Assembly: GCA_016208495.1 (NCBI GenBank)
Contig: JACQXX010000017.1
Location: 38,587 to 102,586 of the forward strand
Reading direction: 5' to 3'
Origin: Acidobacteriota bacterium
GTDB taxonomy: Bacteria > Acidobacteriota > Blastocatellia > Chloracidobacteriales > Chloracidobacteriaceae
Length of the DNA: 64,000 bases
Both the position numbers and the translations under genes were made by a program. Below are positions 1-8,412 of the stretch, one piece after another. The notes beneath the pieces were generated by a model, which searched no databases, had not been told where the DNA came from, and saw only the letters and a program-made list of their open reading frames with translations. Numbering within the stretch: the first letter of the stretch is position 1; every line of letters begins with the position of its first letter.

Positions 1-2
1 CC

Positions 3-1283
3 CAGGGGGGAACCCTGAAATATATTATCGAGACTCATTTGCACGCCGATTTTGTAAGTGGTCATCGGGAACTGGCCGCCCGAACCGGTGCCACCATTGT
101 GTTTGGGCAAAAAGCCAATGCGCTGTTTCCTCATCGGGCCGTGGTTGATGGTGATGAGCTTCAGGTCGGGAAGGTCGTCCTCCGGATTTTAGAAACGCCT
201 GGTCATACCCCGGAAGGAATTTCAATTTTGGTTACTGATACTGAAGATTCAAGCGCACCAGTAAAAGTTCTGACCGGCGATACACTTTTCATCGGCGATG
301 TTGGACGACCGGATCTGGTTGGATCAAAAGGGTTTTCAAGTCAGGAAATGGCCTCGATGCTCTATGACAGTTTGCATCAGAAATTATTAAAGCTGGATGA
401 TTCAGTTGAAGTGTACCCGGCGCATGGGGCCGGGTCGCTGTGCGGGAAAAATCTTTCCAGCGAAACTTCTTCAACCATTGGGGACCAGCGACGGCTCAAT
501 TATGCGTTAAAGCCGATGCCACGGGAGCAGTTTGTGGCCATGATGACGGCTGATTTACCTGAAGTTCCGGCGTATTTTCCTCTGGACGCTGAAATCAACC
601 GAACCGGTGCTCCACCGCTCCTGGATCTTGGGCCAGCCAGGGAATTGACACCTGAGGAGGTCAATAAGCTGATCCAGCAGGGGTATCTGGTACTGGATAC
701 TCGTCCCGCCCCCCAGTTTGGAAGCGGGCATATCCCAGGTTCGATCAACGTTGGTCTCAAGGGCCAGTTTGCCTCGTGGGCTGGAAGTCTGATTCCCCTG
801 ACCACACCCCTCATTTTAGTTGTTGAATCCTCTGATCAGGTTCCTGAAGCTGTCACCCGACTGGCCCGAGTTGGAATTGAAACGGTTGGCGGGTTCCTGG
901 CTGGTGGTATTACAGCCTGGCAAGCGGCTGGATTGGCCCAAAATACAATCTCTCAACTCTCAGTTGAATCACTGAGTCAACGACTGAAAACCGAACCCAG
1001 GTTACAGGTGGTTGATGTGCGCCGACCAACCGAATTTGTGCAGGGGCATGTTCCTACGGCTTTGAATTTTCAACTGGCCCAGTTAGAAAAAAATATTGAT
1101 CACCTTGACCCAACTCGACCAACCGCTGTCATTTGTGCTGGCGGCTATCGGTCCAGTGCTGGAGCAAGCCTGCTTTCCAGGCATGGGTTTTGCGAGTTGT
1201 TCAATGTTGTGGGCGGCACCGCCGCCTGGGTCCAGGCCGGATTGAAAGTGGAAGGTGAGTGCGAATCCGTTGCCTGTTCATAG
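3..1283 (+). CDS. Persulfide dioxygenase-sulfurtransferase (CstB-like MBL + two rhodanese domains), 5' truncated
   Basis: The reading frame is open to the left edge, so the true start lies outside the window; a TTG at 39 falls inside the metallo-beta-lactamase (MBL) metal motif and cannot be the start. Counting from base 3, the MBL domain shows THLHAD (residues 11-16), PGHT (about 66), GDTLFIGDVGRPD (about 92) and YPAHG (about 138), the iron-binding set of persulfide dioxygenases. Two rhodanese modules follow (about 228-305 and 337-420). The first lacks an active-site Cys; the second has CAGGYRS with Cys378. MBL, dead rhodanese, live rhodanese is the CstB arrangement, in which persulfides are oxidised and sulfane sulfur is moved to thiosulfate. 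This suggests cytoplasmic sulfide/persulfide detoxification. No sulfur regulator is visible nearby. Confidence 0.9.
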   Translation, partial: QGGTLKYIIETHLHADFVSGHRELAARTGATIVFGQKANALFPHRAVVDGDELQVGKVVLRILETPGHTPEGISILVTDTEDSSAPVKVLTGDTLFIGDVGRPDLVGSKGFSSQEMASMLYDSLHQKLLKLDDSVEVYPAHGAGSLCGKNLSSETSSTIGDQRRLNYALKPMPREQFVAMMTADLPEVPAYFPLDAEINRTGAPPLLDLGPARELTPEEVNKLIQQGYLVLDTRPAPQFGSGHIPGSINVGLKGQFASWAGSLIPLTTPLILVVESSDQVPEAVTRLARVGIETVGGFLAGGITAWQAAGLAQNTISQLSVESLSQRLKTEPRLQVVDVRRPTEFVQGHVPTALNFQLAQLEKNIDHLDPTRPTAVICAGGYRSSAGASLLSRHGFCELFNVVGGTAAWVQAGLKVEGECESVACS

Positions 1284-1542
1284 ACCCACACCTTCAAGCT
1301 GAGCTATCCCGTGCCCCTACACCGTGAGTGGCCAGATTCAGACAGGGAGACTGCCCCGCATGGCCGGAATCAAATAACTCTTTTTTGGGAACAGGCCCGA
1401 CCTGAACCCACGATTATCTCCCTGTTTTCCCCAGGTCGAATCTCTCAATCCGGTTACATCCAGGCCCTCGGCGATCTTCTGATAGAACGCCCCGGAATCA
1501 AAGCTCATGCCGCGATTTCTATTTCCGAAAATTGATTGGGTC
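1284..1542. other. Intergenic spacer without a supported gene
   Basis: Short overlapping frames on both strands have no recognisable protein, no ribosome site and mutually exclusive coding. I see no repeat or RNA structure here; the only signal is the sigma-54 promoter at its right end. Confidence 0.5.
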
Positions 1543-1558
1543 TGGCACATTGGTTGCA
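1543..1558 (+). promoter_or_regulatory. Sigma-54 (-24/-12) promoter upstream of the MlaF-like ATPase
   Basis: TGGCACATTGGTTGCA matches the RpoN consensus TGGCAC-N5-TTGCW exactly, with the GG and GC dinucleotides at the required spacing. It lies 45 bp before the ATG at 1604, so transcription would start near 1570. Sigma-54 promoters need an AAA+ activator; none is encoded in the window. Confidence 0.72.
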
Positions 1559-1603
1559 ATTGTGTGTGCATCCTAAAGCTCAGTGCTCAAGAAAGATCCG
1601 TTT

Positions 1604-2524
1604 ATGCCAGTTTCTGAACGAAATCAAGTTGATACTATTGCTCCAGTGCTGGAATTTCGACATGTCGCTTTGAGTTTTGGTGACACTGAGGTCTTACGAG
1701 ACGTGAGCTTTACGTTGCACCAAAATGAGTTGATTTGCCTGACGGGTACAGCGGGGACAGGGAAAACGGTTACGTTGATGTTGGCGATGGGGTTATTACA
1801 ACCCGACGATGGGCAGATTTTGATCTATGGTCAAGAAATCGAGCATTTATCCGAGGAAGCATTGCTGGCACTTCGCAGTCGCCATTTAGGCATTACCTTT
1901 CAGGAAGATGCATTGTTTACCAGCCTGTCGGTTTTCGATAATGCTGCCTATCGCCTGGTGGAACAGGGGTGGCGGGAAACGGATATCCAGGCGGCGGTCA
2001 CTGAAATCATAGACCTGGTTGGATTAACCGAGGCGATGTGGAAAACCCCGGAAGAACTTTCCGGGGGGATGAAACGGAGGCTGGAAATTGCCCGGGCATT
2101 GGTTGGCTGGCCCTCGATTATGTTATTTGATGAACCCACCGCCGGGCTTGACCCGGTGAATGCCAAGAATATTCTCGATTTGATTTTGCAGGCGCGGGAT
2201 CTGCATCAAACCTCAGCTATCTTTGTTTCAAAAGAACTGCATATTATTCCATACCTGGCTTCCCATCGGGCGCAAACGGATCCAGATAGTGGTGAAGTTC
2301 TGATTGTTCGAGCGAGCCCGGATAATCTGCCGAATACCCATGTGATGGTTCTGGCCGATGGGATTATGTCATTTTGGGGAACGGCGGGTGAATTTGCAGT
2401 GAGCCATGCGGCTTCGGTTCTGCCCTTAACTCACCCGGAACAAATTCCGCATGCGCCTGAAATTTATATACCGATCACGACTCAATCAATTCGGAAACCA
2501 AACGGAGATTCCGAAAATTCCTAA
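1604..2524 (+). CDS. ABC transporter ATP-binding protein, MlaF/Ttg2A-like
   Basis: 306 aa. Walker A is GTAGTGKT (residues 48-55), the signature is LSGGMKRRLEIARAL, and Walker B is IMLFDEPTAGLD. The stretch FQEDALFTSLSVFDNAAY resembles the Q-loop region of MlaF, the ATPase of the lipid-transport complex between inner and outer membrane. An upstream GTG at 1583 is in frame, but the ATG at 1604 is preferred because it gives a normal N-terminus. The C-terminus is about 40 residues longer than usual. No MlaE permease or MlaD protein is adjacent, so partners must lie elsewhere. A sigma-54 promoter precedes it and a sensor kinase follows after 29 bp, probably co-transcribed. Confidence 0.88.
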   Translation: MPVSERNQVDTIAPVLEFRHVALSFGDTEVLRDVSFTLHQNELICLTGTAGTGKTVTLMLAMGLLQPDDGQILIYGQEIEHLSEEALLALRSRHLGITFQEDALFTSLSVFDNAAYRLVEQGWRETDIQAAVTEIIDLVGLTEAMWKTPEELSGGMKRRLEIARALVGWPSIMLFDEPTAGLDPVNAKNILDLILQARDLHQTSAIFVSKELHIIPYLASHRAQTDPDSGEVLIVRASPDNLPNTHVMVLADGIMSFWGTAGEFAVSHAASVLPLTHPEQIPHAPEIYIPITTQSIRKPNGDSENS

Positions 2525-2553
2525 CGCTTCTTGAAGTTACTCAGATAGTTTCC

Positions 2554-5388
2554 ATGGAATCAAACTCGAAGTCTTCCTTTACTGATGTAGACCAACTCAC
2601 CGCCGAATTGGAACGTTTGCGCGATGAGAACAACCGCCTGCGGGCTGAGAATTCGAAATTGCACCATCGTGAGGCTATTCTGGTCCAAAAAGCCAGGCTA
2701 CTGACCTTGATTACCAAAGCCACGCGGGTCGGTATCTGGACCTGGAATGTAAAAACCGATGACGTTCACTGGTCGGATGAATGTTATCAGTTAATGGGGT
2801 TGGAACCGGAAGACACTCAATTGACGATTTCGTTATGGCGAAAATGCATCCACACTGACGACCACTCGCAATTGACGGATGTTTCCACTGCTTCAGCCGA
2901 GGGGAATTCCTTTGGTGACTATGAATATCGGGTTGTCTGGCCGGATGGAACCACCCGGTGGATAAGCGAAAAGGCGCGGCTTTTTCGTGATCTGGATGGG
3001 ATGCCCGGAGAAATGCTGGGCGGAGTCATGATTGACGTTACTGATCGGAAGCTGGCGGAAGTGGCCTTACAGGAAAGTGAGCATCGGTACCGAACTATCT
3101 CTGAAATTACTTCCGATTATACCTACTCGTTGCGTGTCTGCCCTGATAAAACACTTGAGTTGGAATGGGTTACTGAGGCGATGTTTCGGATTTTGGGATA
3201 CCCGAAGGAAATCATTTCCCAACCTGAAAACTGGTGGCAATTTATCCATCCAGATGATCGGGTGTTATTTCACCAAACCGGAGAAAGCATTTGGGCCGGG
3301 CGGCCAATTGTCAGGGAACTCCGAATGGTCACGATCCAAGGCCAAATTCGATGGGTTCGCGACCACGTTCGGCCCATTCTGGATTCGAACCAGCACCTTG
3401 TCCGGATTATCGGAGCCACCCAGGACATCACGGAGCAAAAGTTTGCCATCGAAGCACTCCGTCGAAGTGAAGCCCAAATTCGTCAGATTATTGATGTTAT
3501 TCCCGGAGCCGTCTTCCAGCTTCAGGAAACCGAGAACCAGCCTCCTGTTTTTTCATTTGTCAGCGCCCAGGCGTATGACCTGCTGGGATGGTCAACTCAA
3601 GAAATTCGCCAGCTCCCCATCCTTGGGCATCCCCTTATTCATGCGGATGACCTGGAACTGGCATATCGGACTTACCTTGAGGCCCGCCAGGCCAGCACGA
3701 CTTTCGATCTTGAATTTCGAATCCTGACCCGCTCCCAGGCTTATAAGTGGGTTCGAACCTGTGCCGTTCCTCTGAAGAAATCGCCCCAGGTCGTCGAATG
3801 GGTGGGGATTTCGTTTGATATTTCCCGCCAAAAAGAGAATGAGGATGACCTCCGGTATCACCGCGAACTGTTTGAAACAATTTATACCAGTTCGACGGAC
3901 GCCATTTTTTTGGCCGACACTCAAACTGATTGTATTATTGATTGTAACCAGCGTGGGGTTGAGTTATTTGAATACCCAAACAAAACGGACATGATTGGGC
4001 TCCGGACACAAACCTTGCATAAAACCCCGCTCCCGGAGGTTGAGAATCTCAACCTCCGGAGTGAGATTCAGGGTGGTCAGACTGCGACATCTGAATTTGA
4101 ATATGTTACCAGCTCTGGCCGGGTGTTTTGGGGGAGCCTGGCAATTAAAATGATTTCAGTTGGCGGCAAGCGGCTCAATCTGGTCCGCATCACGGATATC
4201 ACAAATCGCAAGCGAATTGAGGAAGAGCAATACAAAATCGCCAAACTGGAATCGCTTGGGGTTTTGGCAGGGGGGATTGCACACGATTTTAATAATTTAC
4301 TCACCGCAATTATTGGTAACGTCGAACTCGTCAGAAGTTTTGTCACCAATCCCCAAAAAGTGCTTGCCCGCCTGGATGCCGTTCAACGGGCCAGTGATCG
4401 GGCGAAAGGTCTGGCCCGGCAATTACTGACCTTTGCCAAGGGCGGTGTGCCGGTGCGGGAAATTACCAGTTTGGAGCATTTTGTTCGGGACACGATTGTG
4501 TTTTCCCTGCATGGTTCGAACATTCATGCCTCGTTTGAGTTTGACCCTAATTTATGGCTCGCCGAGATTGATCCTGGGCAAATGGGGCAGGTTTTTCAAA
4601 ATCTGGCCCTCAATGCCCGTGACGCCATGCCGATGGGTGGTGAGCTTCGGGTTCAAGGGGAAAACATCGTCCTGGCCGAAACTGGCCAGTACCCGCTCAC
4701 CCCAGGGACCTATATCAAGATTTCCGTCATTGACCATGGGATTGGAATTAACCCTGAACACTTACCCAAAATTTTTGACCCCTATTTTTCAACCAAGGAA
4801 ACCGGGCATGGGTTGGGGCTGGCGATTGCTTACTTTGTGGTCAAGAAACACAATGGGTATATAACAGTTCGATCAGAGGCCGGGATTGGGACACAATTTG
4901 ATATTTTTCTCCCTGCCAGCGGAAATTCAGAAAAACCTGATCCTTCTCGTTTACTCACTGACTCAACTGCACTGAAACCATTGAATTCAAAACGGATATT
5001 GATCATGGACGATGAGGAAATCGTCCGTGAAACCACGCGTGAAATGTTAGAAGCACTTGGCTATGAAATTGAGGTAACCAGGGATGGAATTGAGGCGATT
5101 GTGTGTTATGGAAAAGCACTGGAGGCTCGTCGGCCCTTTTCAGGGGTCATTTTAGACTTGACGGTTCCTGGAAGTATGGGTGGACAGGAGACGCTGGTGA
5201 AATTACGGTTGATTGACCCGCAGGTGAAAGCAATCGTGTGCAGCGGGTATTCAAATGATCCGATTCTGGCTGATTGTACCCGCTATGGGTTTAGCGGAAA
5301 ACTGGTCAAGCCATTCTCTTTGACAAGCCTTGAAGAAGCCTGCCGCGTCTTTGCGGTTCCGGATTCCAGGGGATCAGACCAGGTTTAA
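2554..5388 (+). CDS. Hybrid sensor histidine kinase/response regulator with four PAS domains
   Basis: 944 aa, cytoplasmic with no membrane segment. Order: a short coiled coil (about 6-38), four PAS/PAC modules (about 50-165, 170-295, 300-425, 430-550), HisKA with GGIAHDFNN (phospho-accepting His577), HATPase with NLALNARDAM (about 680) and GHGLGLAIA (about 750), and a C-terminal receiver starting RILIMDDEE (about 813) with Asp868 in VILDLTVPG. The HDFNN-type H-box places it with soluble PAS hybrid kinases that pass phosphate to a separate regulator. No partner regulator is adjacent. It lies 29 bp after the MlaF-like gene, probably in the same sigma-54 transcript. The input signal is unknown. 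Confidence 0.93.
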   Translation: MESNSKSSFTDVDQLTAELERLRDENNRLRAENSKLHHREAILVQKARLLTLITKATRVGIWTWNVKTDDVHWSDECYQLMGLEPEDTQLTISLWRKCIHTDDHSQLTDVSTASAEGNSFGDYEYRVVWPDGTTRWISEKARLFRDLDGMPGEMLGGVMIDVTDRKLAEVALQESEHRYRTISEITSDYTYSLRVCPDKTLELEWVTEAMFRILGYPKEIISQPENWWQFIHPDDRVLFHQTGESIWAGRPIVRELRMVTIQGQIRWVRDHVRPILDSNQHLVRIIGATQDITEQKFAIEALRRSEAQIRQIIDVIPGAVFQLQETENQPPVFSFVSAQAYDLLGWSTQEIRQLPILGHPLIHADDLELAYRTYLEARQASTTFDLEFRILTRSQAYKWVRTCAVPLKKSPQVVEWVGISFDISRQKENEDDLRYHRELFETIYTSSTDAIFLADTQTDCIIDCNQRGVELFEYPNKTDMIGLRTQTLHKTPLPEVENLNLRSEIQGGQTATSEFEYVTSSGRVFWGSLAIKMISVGGKRLNLVRITDITNRKRIEEEQYKIAKLESLGVLAGGIAHDFNNLLTAIIGNVELVRSFVTNPQKVLARLDAVQRASDRAKGLARQLLTFAKGGVPVREITSLEHFVRDTIVFSLHGSNIHASFEFDPNLWLAEIDPGQMGQVFQNLALNARDAMPMGGELRVQGENIVLAETGQYPLTPGTYIKISVIDHGIGINPEHLPKIFDPYFSTKETGHGLGLAIAYFVVKKHNGYITVRSEAGIGTQFDIFLPASGNSEKPDPSRLLTDSTALKPLNSKRILIMDDEEIVRETTREMLEALGYEIEVTRDGIEAIVCYGKALEARRPFSGVILDLTVPGSMGGQETLVKLRLIDPQVKAIVCSGYSNDPILADCTRYGFSGKLVKPFSLTSLEEACRVFAVPDSRGSDQV

Positions 5389-5397
5389 AAAAAGAAA

Positions 5398-5420
5398 AAC
5401 CCCTGTTGAAAACAGGGGTT
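5398..5420. terminator. Bidirectional intrinsic terminator between convergent genes
   Basis: A perfect 10-bp stem (AACCCCTGTT / AACAGGGGTT) with a 3-nt loop begins 9 bases after the kinase stop codon. An A-rich left flank gives a U-tract on the minus strand; the right flank is only moderately T-rich. Confidence 0.7.
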
Positions 5421-5489
5421 AATTGAAAGTAAATTTATTCAGTTTATTGAAATTATTTCCAAAATAAATCACGAGGAAAAAGAGCAAAA

Positions 5490-5509
5490 CCCATTCCCAG
5501 TGGAATGGG
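5490..5509 (-). terminator. Intrinsic terminator of the small exported protein gene
   Basis: Stem CCCATTCC / GGAATGGG with loop CAGT; read on the minus strand it is followed by TTTTGCTCTTTTT. It lies 23 bp past the stop codon of the gene ending at 5533. Confidence 0.7.
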
Positions 5510-5532
5510 CTTTGCGAAACAGTGAGGAGAGA

Positions 5533-5907
5533 TTACTGGCTTGGTGAAGCCGCCTGAGCGCCGTCATTGACCACCACTGTTTGATTTGCCCCGGCAAAAG
5601 TAACGCCGCTTAAAACGGCATTGTCACCTTGTTTGCTAAAGAAGACCTCGGTTGAAGTCACTTTTCGGCCCCGGTCTTTGAGTGAGCCAGTGGTCTTTGC
5701 AAGTTCTTTGCCGCGTTTGAGAATGATGAATTCCCCGGTCTGGTCGTTGAATTTCACATCGTAGGTGCCGGCCTGGATGGTTGTTCCATTCACCACGATG
5801 TTGCGGGAAAAGGTGATTGATTCTTTCTTTTCACCAGCCAAAACCGGGAGGGTCAAGACTGCTGAAAGCGCCAAAATTGAGAATGCATGTTTGGTAAAGT
5901 TTTTCAT
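5533..5907 (-). CDS. Small exported protein of unknown function
   Basis: 124 aa with a clear Sec signal peptide (MKNFTKHAF, then a hydrophobic core ending PVLAG), leaving a mature protein of about 100 residues. The mature part is beta-rich and mostly polar, with phrases such as VVNGTTIQAGTYDVKF and EFIILKRGKELAKT that recall small secreted proteins common in acidobacteria. I cannot assign a function. The start is supported by GAGGAGA seven bases upstream. The gene stands alone, with its own terminators downstream and a 360-bp spacer upstream. Confidence 0.85.
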   Translation of the reverse strand: MKNFTKHAFSILALSAVLTLPVLAGEKKESITFSRNIVVNGTTIQAGTYDVKFNDQTGEFIILKRGKELAKTTGSLKDRGRKVTSTEVFFSKQGDNAVLSGVTFAGANQTVVVNDGAQAASPSQ

Positions 5908-6190
5908 TGATCGTCTCCTCAGTATTCCAATTCAGTGTGTATTTCGGCTCGGGAGCAGCCGTTTCAGTTCGTTCGGCTATAACGGGAGACAAAAAAAAAT
6001 GTTCTTTTTCACACCGGAAAAATGAAAGTCTTTTAACCATTTTTTACAAAACTTTACATTCAAGCTTGAACCAATTTCTAAGTCATTGAAAAGAGAAGCC
6101 GCATTACGTGGTTATGGTTTGCGCCGAAAATTGCTGGTTGAACCAGGGAGGGTGCTGAGCTTTACAGGGGTTTTACAGATAGCAAAAAAA
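5908..6190. other. Spacer upstream of the small exported protein
   Basis: AT-rich region that should hold the promoter for the minus-strand gene. I see no RNA structure apart from a short palindrome TTCAAGCTTGAA near 6059, and no convincing -10/-35 pair. Confidence 0.4.
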
Positions 6191-6229
6191 TGCACACCAT
6201 CTTGTTCGATTTGAAACGGATGGTGTGCA
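6191..6229 (-). terminator. Intrinsic terminator of the HPF/cold-shock gene
   Basis: 11-bp perfect stem TGCACACCATC / GATGGTGTGCA with a 17-nt loop, followed on the minus strand by seven U residues (bases 6190-6184). It lies 38 bp beyond the stop codon at 6267. Confidence 0.85.
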
Positions 6230-6266
6230 ATTGGAAGGAGAGGTGCATCAATCGAGAGAAAGCAAA

Positions 6267-6869
6267 TCAGGCAATAACTCTGACCATGGTGGCCTGGGGA
6301 CCTTTTTCACCCAGTTCTTCAACAAATACCACGGGCGTCCCAACCGAAAGGGCTTCAAAATCGCCGTTGTTGAGGCTATTTCTGTGAAAATAAACCAGCT
6401 CACCGTCGAGAGTCTCAATAAAACCGTAGCCTTCGGTGACAAACAACTGACTGACCATTGCCACGGGCGTGCCGTCATGATTTTTCACATCGTGTCGTTG
6501 GCGGTGTGCAAAATCCTGCAATTTGCGGCGCACACCTTTAAACGCGTCTCGAATCGTGGTGTACATATCCTTATGCGGACCACTGATTTCAACTTGTTTT
6601 GATGTTTTAGGGGCACCGGTGTGCTGGAGCGAGTTATATAAGGTCGGTTCCTGCTTCACCACAATTTCACTTCCTGGCACGTGGAGATCAACCGTAACCA
6701 GGCAAGTATTGCCTTGTTGGTGATGCCGATGGGGGATTTCGACCACAACCCGACAACTGATGATCTCGTCGAAATAGGTTTGAAGTTTTTCGACTTCTTC
6801 TCGAATTCGGGTTTCAATCGCTTCCGAGGAATCCATATTGCGAAAAGTGATTTGCAGTGGAACCGTCAT
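6267..6869 (-). CDS. Ribosome hibernation factor-like protein fused to a cold-shock domain
   Basis: 200 aa. Residues about 1-118 match the HPF/RaiA fold (PLQITFRNMDSSEAIETRI, then VVVEIPHRHHQQG and VDLHVPGSEIVV), which in its family binds the ribosomal decoding centre and silences translation. Residues about 130-200 form a CspA-like OB domain with the RNP1-like GYGFIETLDGELVYFHRNSL. The usual long HPF carries a different C-terminal dimerisation domain, so this is a distinct architecture. A likely role is ribosome or RNA protection under stress, consistent with the universal stress protein upstream on the same strand. The start ATG at 6869 follows a weak GAGAGA. Confidence 0.9.
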   Translation of the reverse strand: MTVPLQITFRNMDSSEAIETRIREEVEKLQTYFDEIISCRVVVEIPHRHHQQGNTCLVTVDLHVPGSEIVVKQEPTLYNSLQHTGAPKTSKQVEISGPHKDMYTTIRDAFKGVRRKLQDFAHRQRHDVKNHDGTPVAMVSQLFVTEGYGFIETLDGELVYFHRNSLNNGDFEALSVGTPVVFVEELGEKGPQATMVRVIA

Positions 6870-6910
6870 AAACAGTCTCTCTTTCTAGAAAATGGGTGTT
6901 AATGCCAATA

Positions 6911-7008
6911 AATAAGGTGCAAGTCAAAGTGAAGATAACTCCCAACCAGAAGACAACCTTCGATCCAGTGGGGTTGGGTTACCTGCAACTTGCAAGAATT
7001 ACCTTATT
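6911..7008. repeat. Nested imperfect inverted repeat over the stress-protein stop codon
   Basis: Outer arms AATAAGGT (6911-6918) and ACCTTATT (7001-7008) enclose inner arms CCCAACC (6941) and GGTTGGG (6972). The right arm contains the TAA stop of the gene ending at 6999. It could act as a terminator or be a small repeat element. Confidence 0.4.
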
Positions 7009-7901
7009 TCAGAGAGGGTACAATGCCGCACGATTTCGACTGAACAGGGGGCATGGATGGCAATCGCATCAGAGACGCTCCCGAGCCGTATTCGGTCGAT
7101 TCCGCTCCAGCCACGCGTTCCAACCACAACAATGTCGGCATTCCAATTGGCGGCTTCTTCAAGGATGGCTTCTTTGGCATACCCAACCAACACCGAACTG
7201 GAGAGTTCGTACTCATTGCCTTCGAGACTTTTGAAGGCTGAGCGAACCGCTTCCTGAGCATGTTCCATGACCTCGGGAGAGATTTTACTCGCGAGTTCAG
7301 AAGGTTCAGCCCAATGCGCAGCCAGTGATCGAGCTGGTTCCGCAACTGTGACGATATAGAAAAGACTTCCAGCCGGCCAGGGGTAGTTGGCCACTGAATC
7401 AATGGCCGCCTCGGCTTCTGGTGTCCCATCGGTTGCGATCATAATTCGCATGCCAACGCTTGGGGATGGTGGAGGGCTTTCAGCTCTGGGACGTGCGATC
7501 CAAATCGAGCAGGGGGCTTCGCGCAATACCGCTTTGGCCACGCTTCCCATAAAAAATTTCGGGATCTGGCTTTTTCCCAAGGCACCCATCAGGATAGTGT
7601 CAACTGACCACAATCTGGCATATTTAATGATGACCGACCGTGGGTCGCCTTCGGCAACCAGAGTTGTCGTTTCAACTCCGTTTCGATTCAGTCGGGTGGC
7701 TGCTTCGAGCACCAGTTGATGGGCCAATTCGGTTTCCAGCTTGATTCGGGAGGGTAACTCAGCCGGGGTGACGTCAAACGATTTGGGATCAACCACGCAC
7801 AGAACACCAATCACGGTATCAATCGGCCAGGGCCTGGCACAGGCTTGCTGGAGAGCAAATTGAGCATTGGAGGAACCATCAAGGGCGAGCAGCAATTTCA
7901 T
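6999..7901 (-). CDS. Tandem-domain universal stress protein
   Basis: 300 aa holding two UspA domains. The first (about 1-140) starts MKLLLALDGSSNAQ and ends with GALGKSQIPKFFMGSVAKAV. The second (about 150-300) starts RIMIATDGTPEAE and ends with GTRGWSGIDRIRLGSVSDAI. Both keep the G-2X-G-9X-G(S) nucleotide-binding motif, so ATP binding is likely in each half. An upstream in-frame start at 7928 exists, but the ATG at 7901 is preceded by GGAG and begins the domain directly. A sigma-54 promoter about 110 bp upstream and a 5'-UTR hairpin suggest controlled expression in stress or nutrient limitation. Confidence 0.92.
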   Translation of the reverse strand: MKLLLALDGSSNAQFALQQACARPWPIDTVIGVLCVVDPKSFDVTPAELPSRIKLETELAHQLVLEAATRLNRNGVETTTLVAEGDPRSVIIKYARLWSVDTILMGALGKSQIPKFFMGSVAKAVLREAPCSIWIARPRAESPPPSPSVGMRIMIATDGTPEAEAAIDSVANYPWPAGSLFYIVTVAEPARSLAAHWAEPSELASKISPEVMEHAQEAVRSAFKSLEGNEYELSSSVLVGYAKEAILEEAANWNADIVVVGTRGWSGIDRIRLGSVSDAIAIHAPCSVEIVRHCTLSEIR

Positions 7902-7943
7902 AAGACACTCCAAATAGCAACCGGTCAAAATTCAGAGAGTTCT

Positions 7944-7990
7944 CAATCAGCGTTGAACGTACAAAAGTTGCCCCTTTGTTACGCTGATTG
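7944..7990 (-). other. 5'-UTR hairpin of the universal stress protein
   Basis: Arms CAATCAGCGT (7944-7953) and ACGCTGATTG (7981-7990) are perfectly complementary, with an inner ACAAA/TTTGT pairing. The hairpin would sit at the extreme 5' end of a transcript made from the sigma-54 promoter, whose start is predicted near 8000. It may stabilise the mRNA. Confidence 0.5.
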
Positions 7991-8011
7991 GGAACCCTCG
8001 GCCTCTAGCAG

Positions 8012-8027
8012 TGCAACTCCTATGCCA
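8012..8027 (-). promoter_or_regulatory. Sigma-54 promoter upstream of the universal stress protein
   Basis: On the minus strand the site reads TGGCATAGGAGTTGCA, matching TGGCAY-N5-TTGCA with correct GG/GC spacing. The predicted start of transcription near 8000 gives a 100-nt leader. Confidence 0.68.
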
Positions 8028-8412
8028 GCGATAAATATCTTCGATTTTTTCCTGAAAAAGAATTGACCATAAGGTTTTTAATTGGATAACTCTATTAGAA
8101 TCAATGCATTGGTGATTTTCTGAAAAACTGGGCATTCTTCCTCTCGGGCGTAAAATTCCACAAACCCGTGGACTTTTGCCCGTGATTGGAATTTTCACCG
8201 TTTCCGCGAGCTGAACTGGTTGCATAAGCCGGGAAGATTGTTGAAGATGGGATGACTGGGGCTGAGGGCTGAAAAAACCAGGGCTTGGGGCTGAAGAATA
8301 TCGGGCTCAAAACATCGGGTTGAAGAACTGGTTTTATTTCATCCCTCAGCCTTCATCCCTCATCCCTTCGATTGCCCCAAGCCCCAAGTACTCCAAAGGA
8401 GAACCCCCTTCA
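8028..8412. repeat. Spacer with GGGCTGA/GGGCTTG-type short tandem repeats
   Basis: From about 8248 to 8392 the spacer consists of degenerate units such as GGGCTGAGGGCTGAA and CAGCCTTCATCCCTCATCCC on opposing strands, giving a loosely palindromic block. The same vocabulary recurs at 19.6 kb and 32.3 kb. AAAGGAG at the right end is the ribosome site of the next gene. Confidence 0.6.

Noticed and set aside
1311..1571. Small ORFs on both strands before the MlaF-like gene
   Set aside because: They overlap one another in opposite directions, have no ribosome site and cross the sigma-54 promoter region.
7947..8225. 92-residue minus-strand ORF upstream of the stress protein
   Set aside because: It crosses the sigma-54 promoter and the 5'-UTR hairpin and has no homology.
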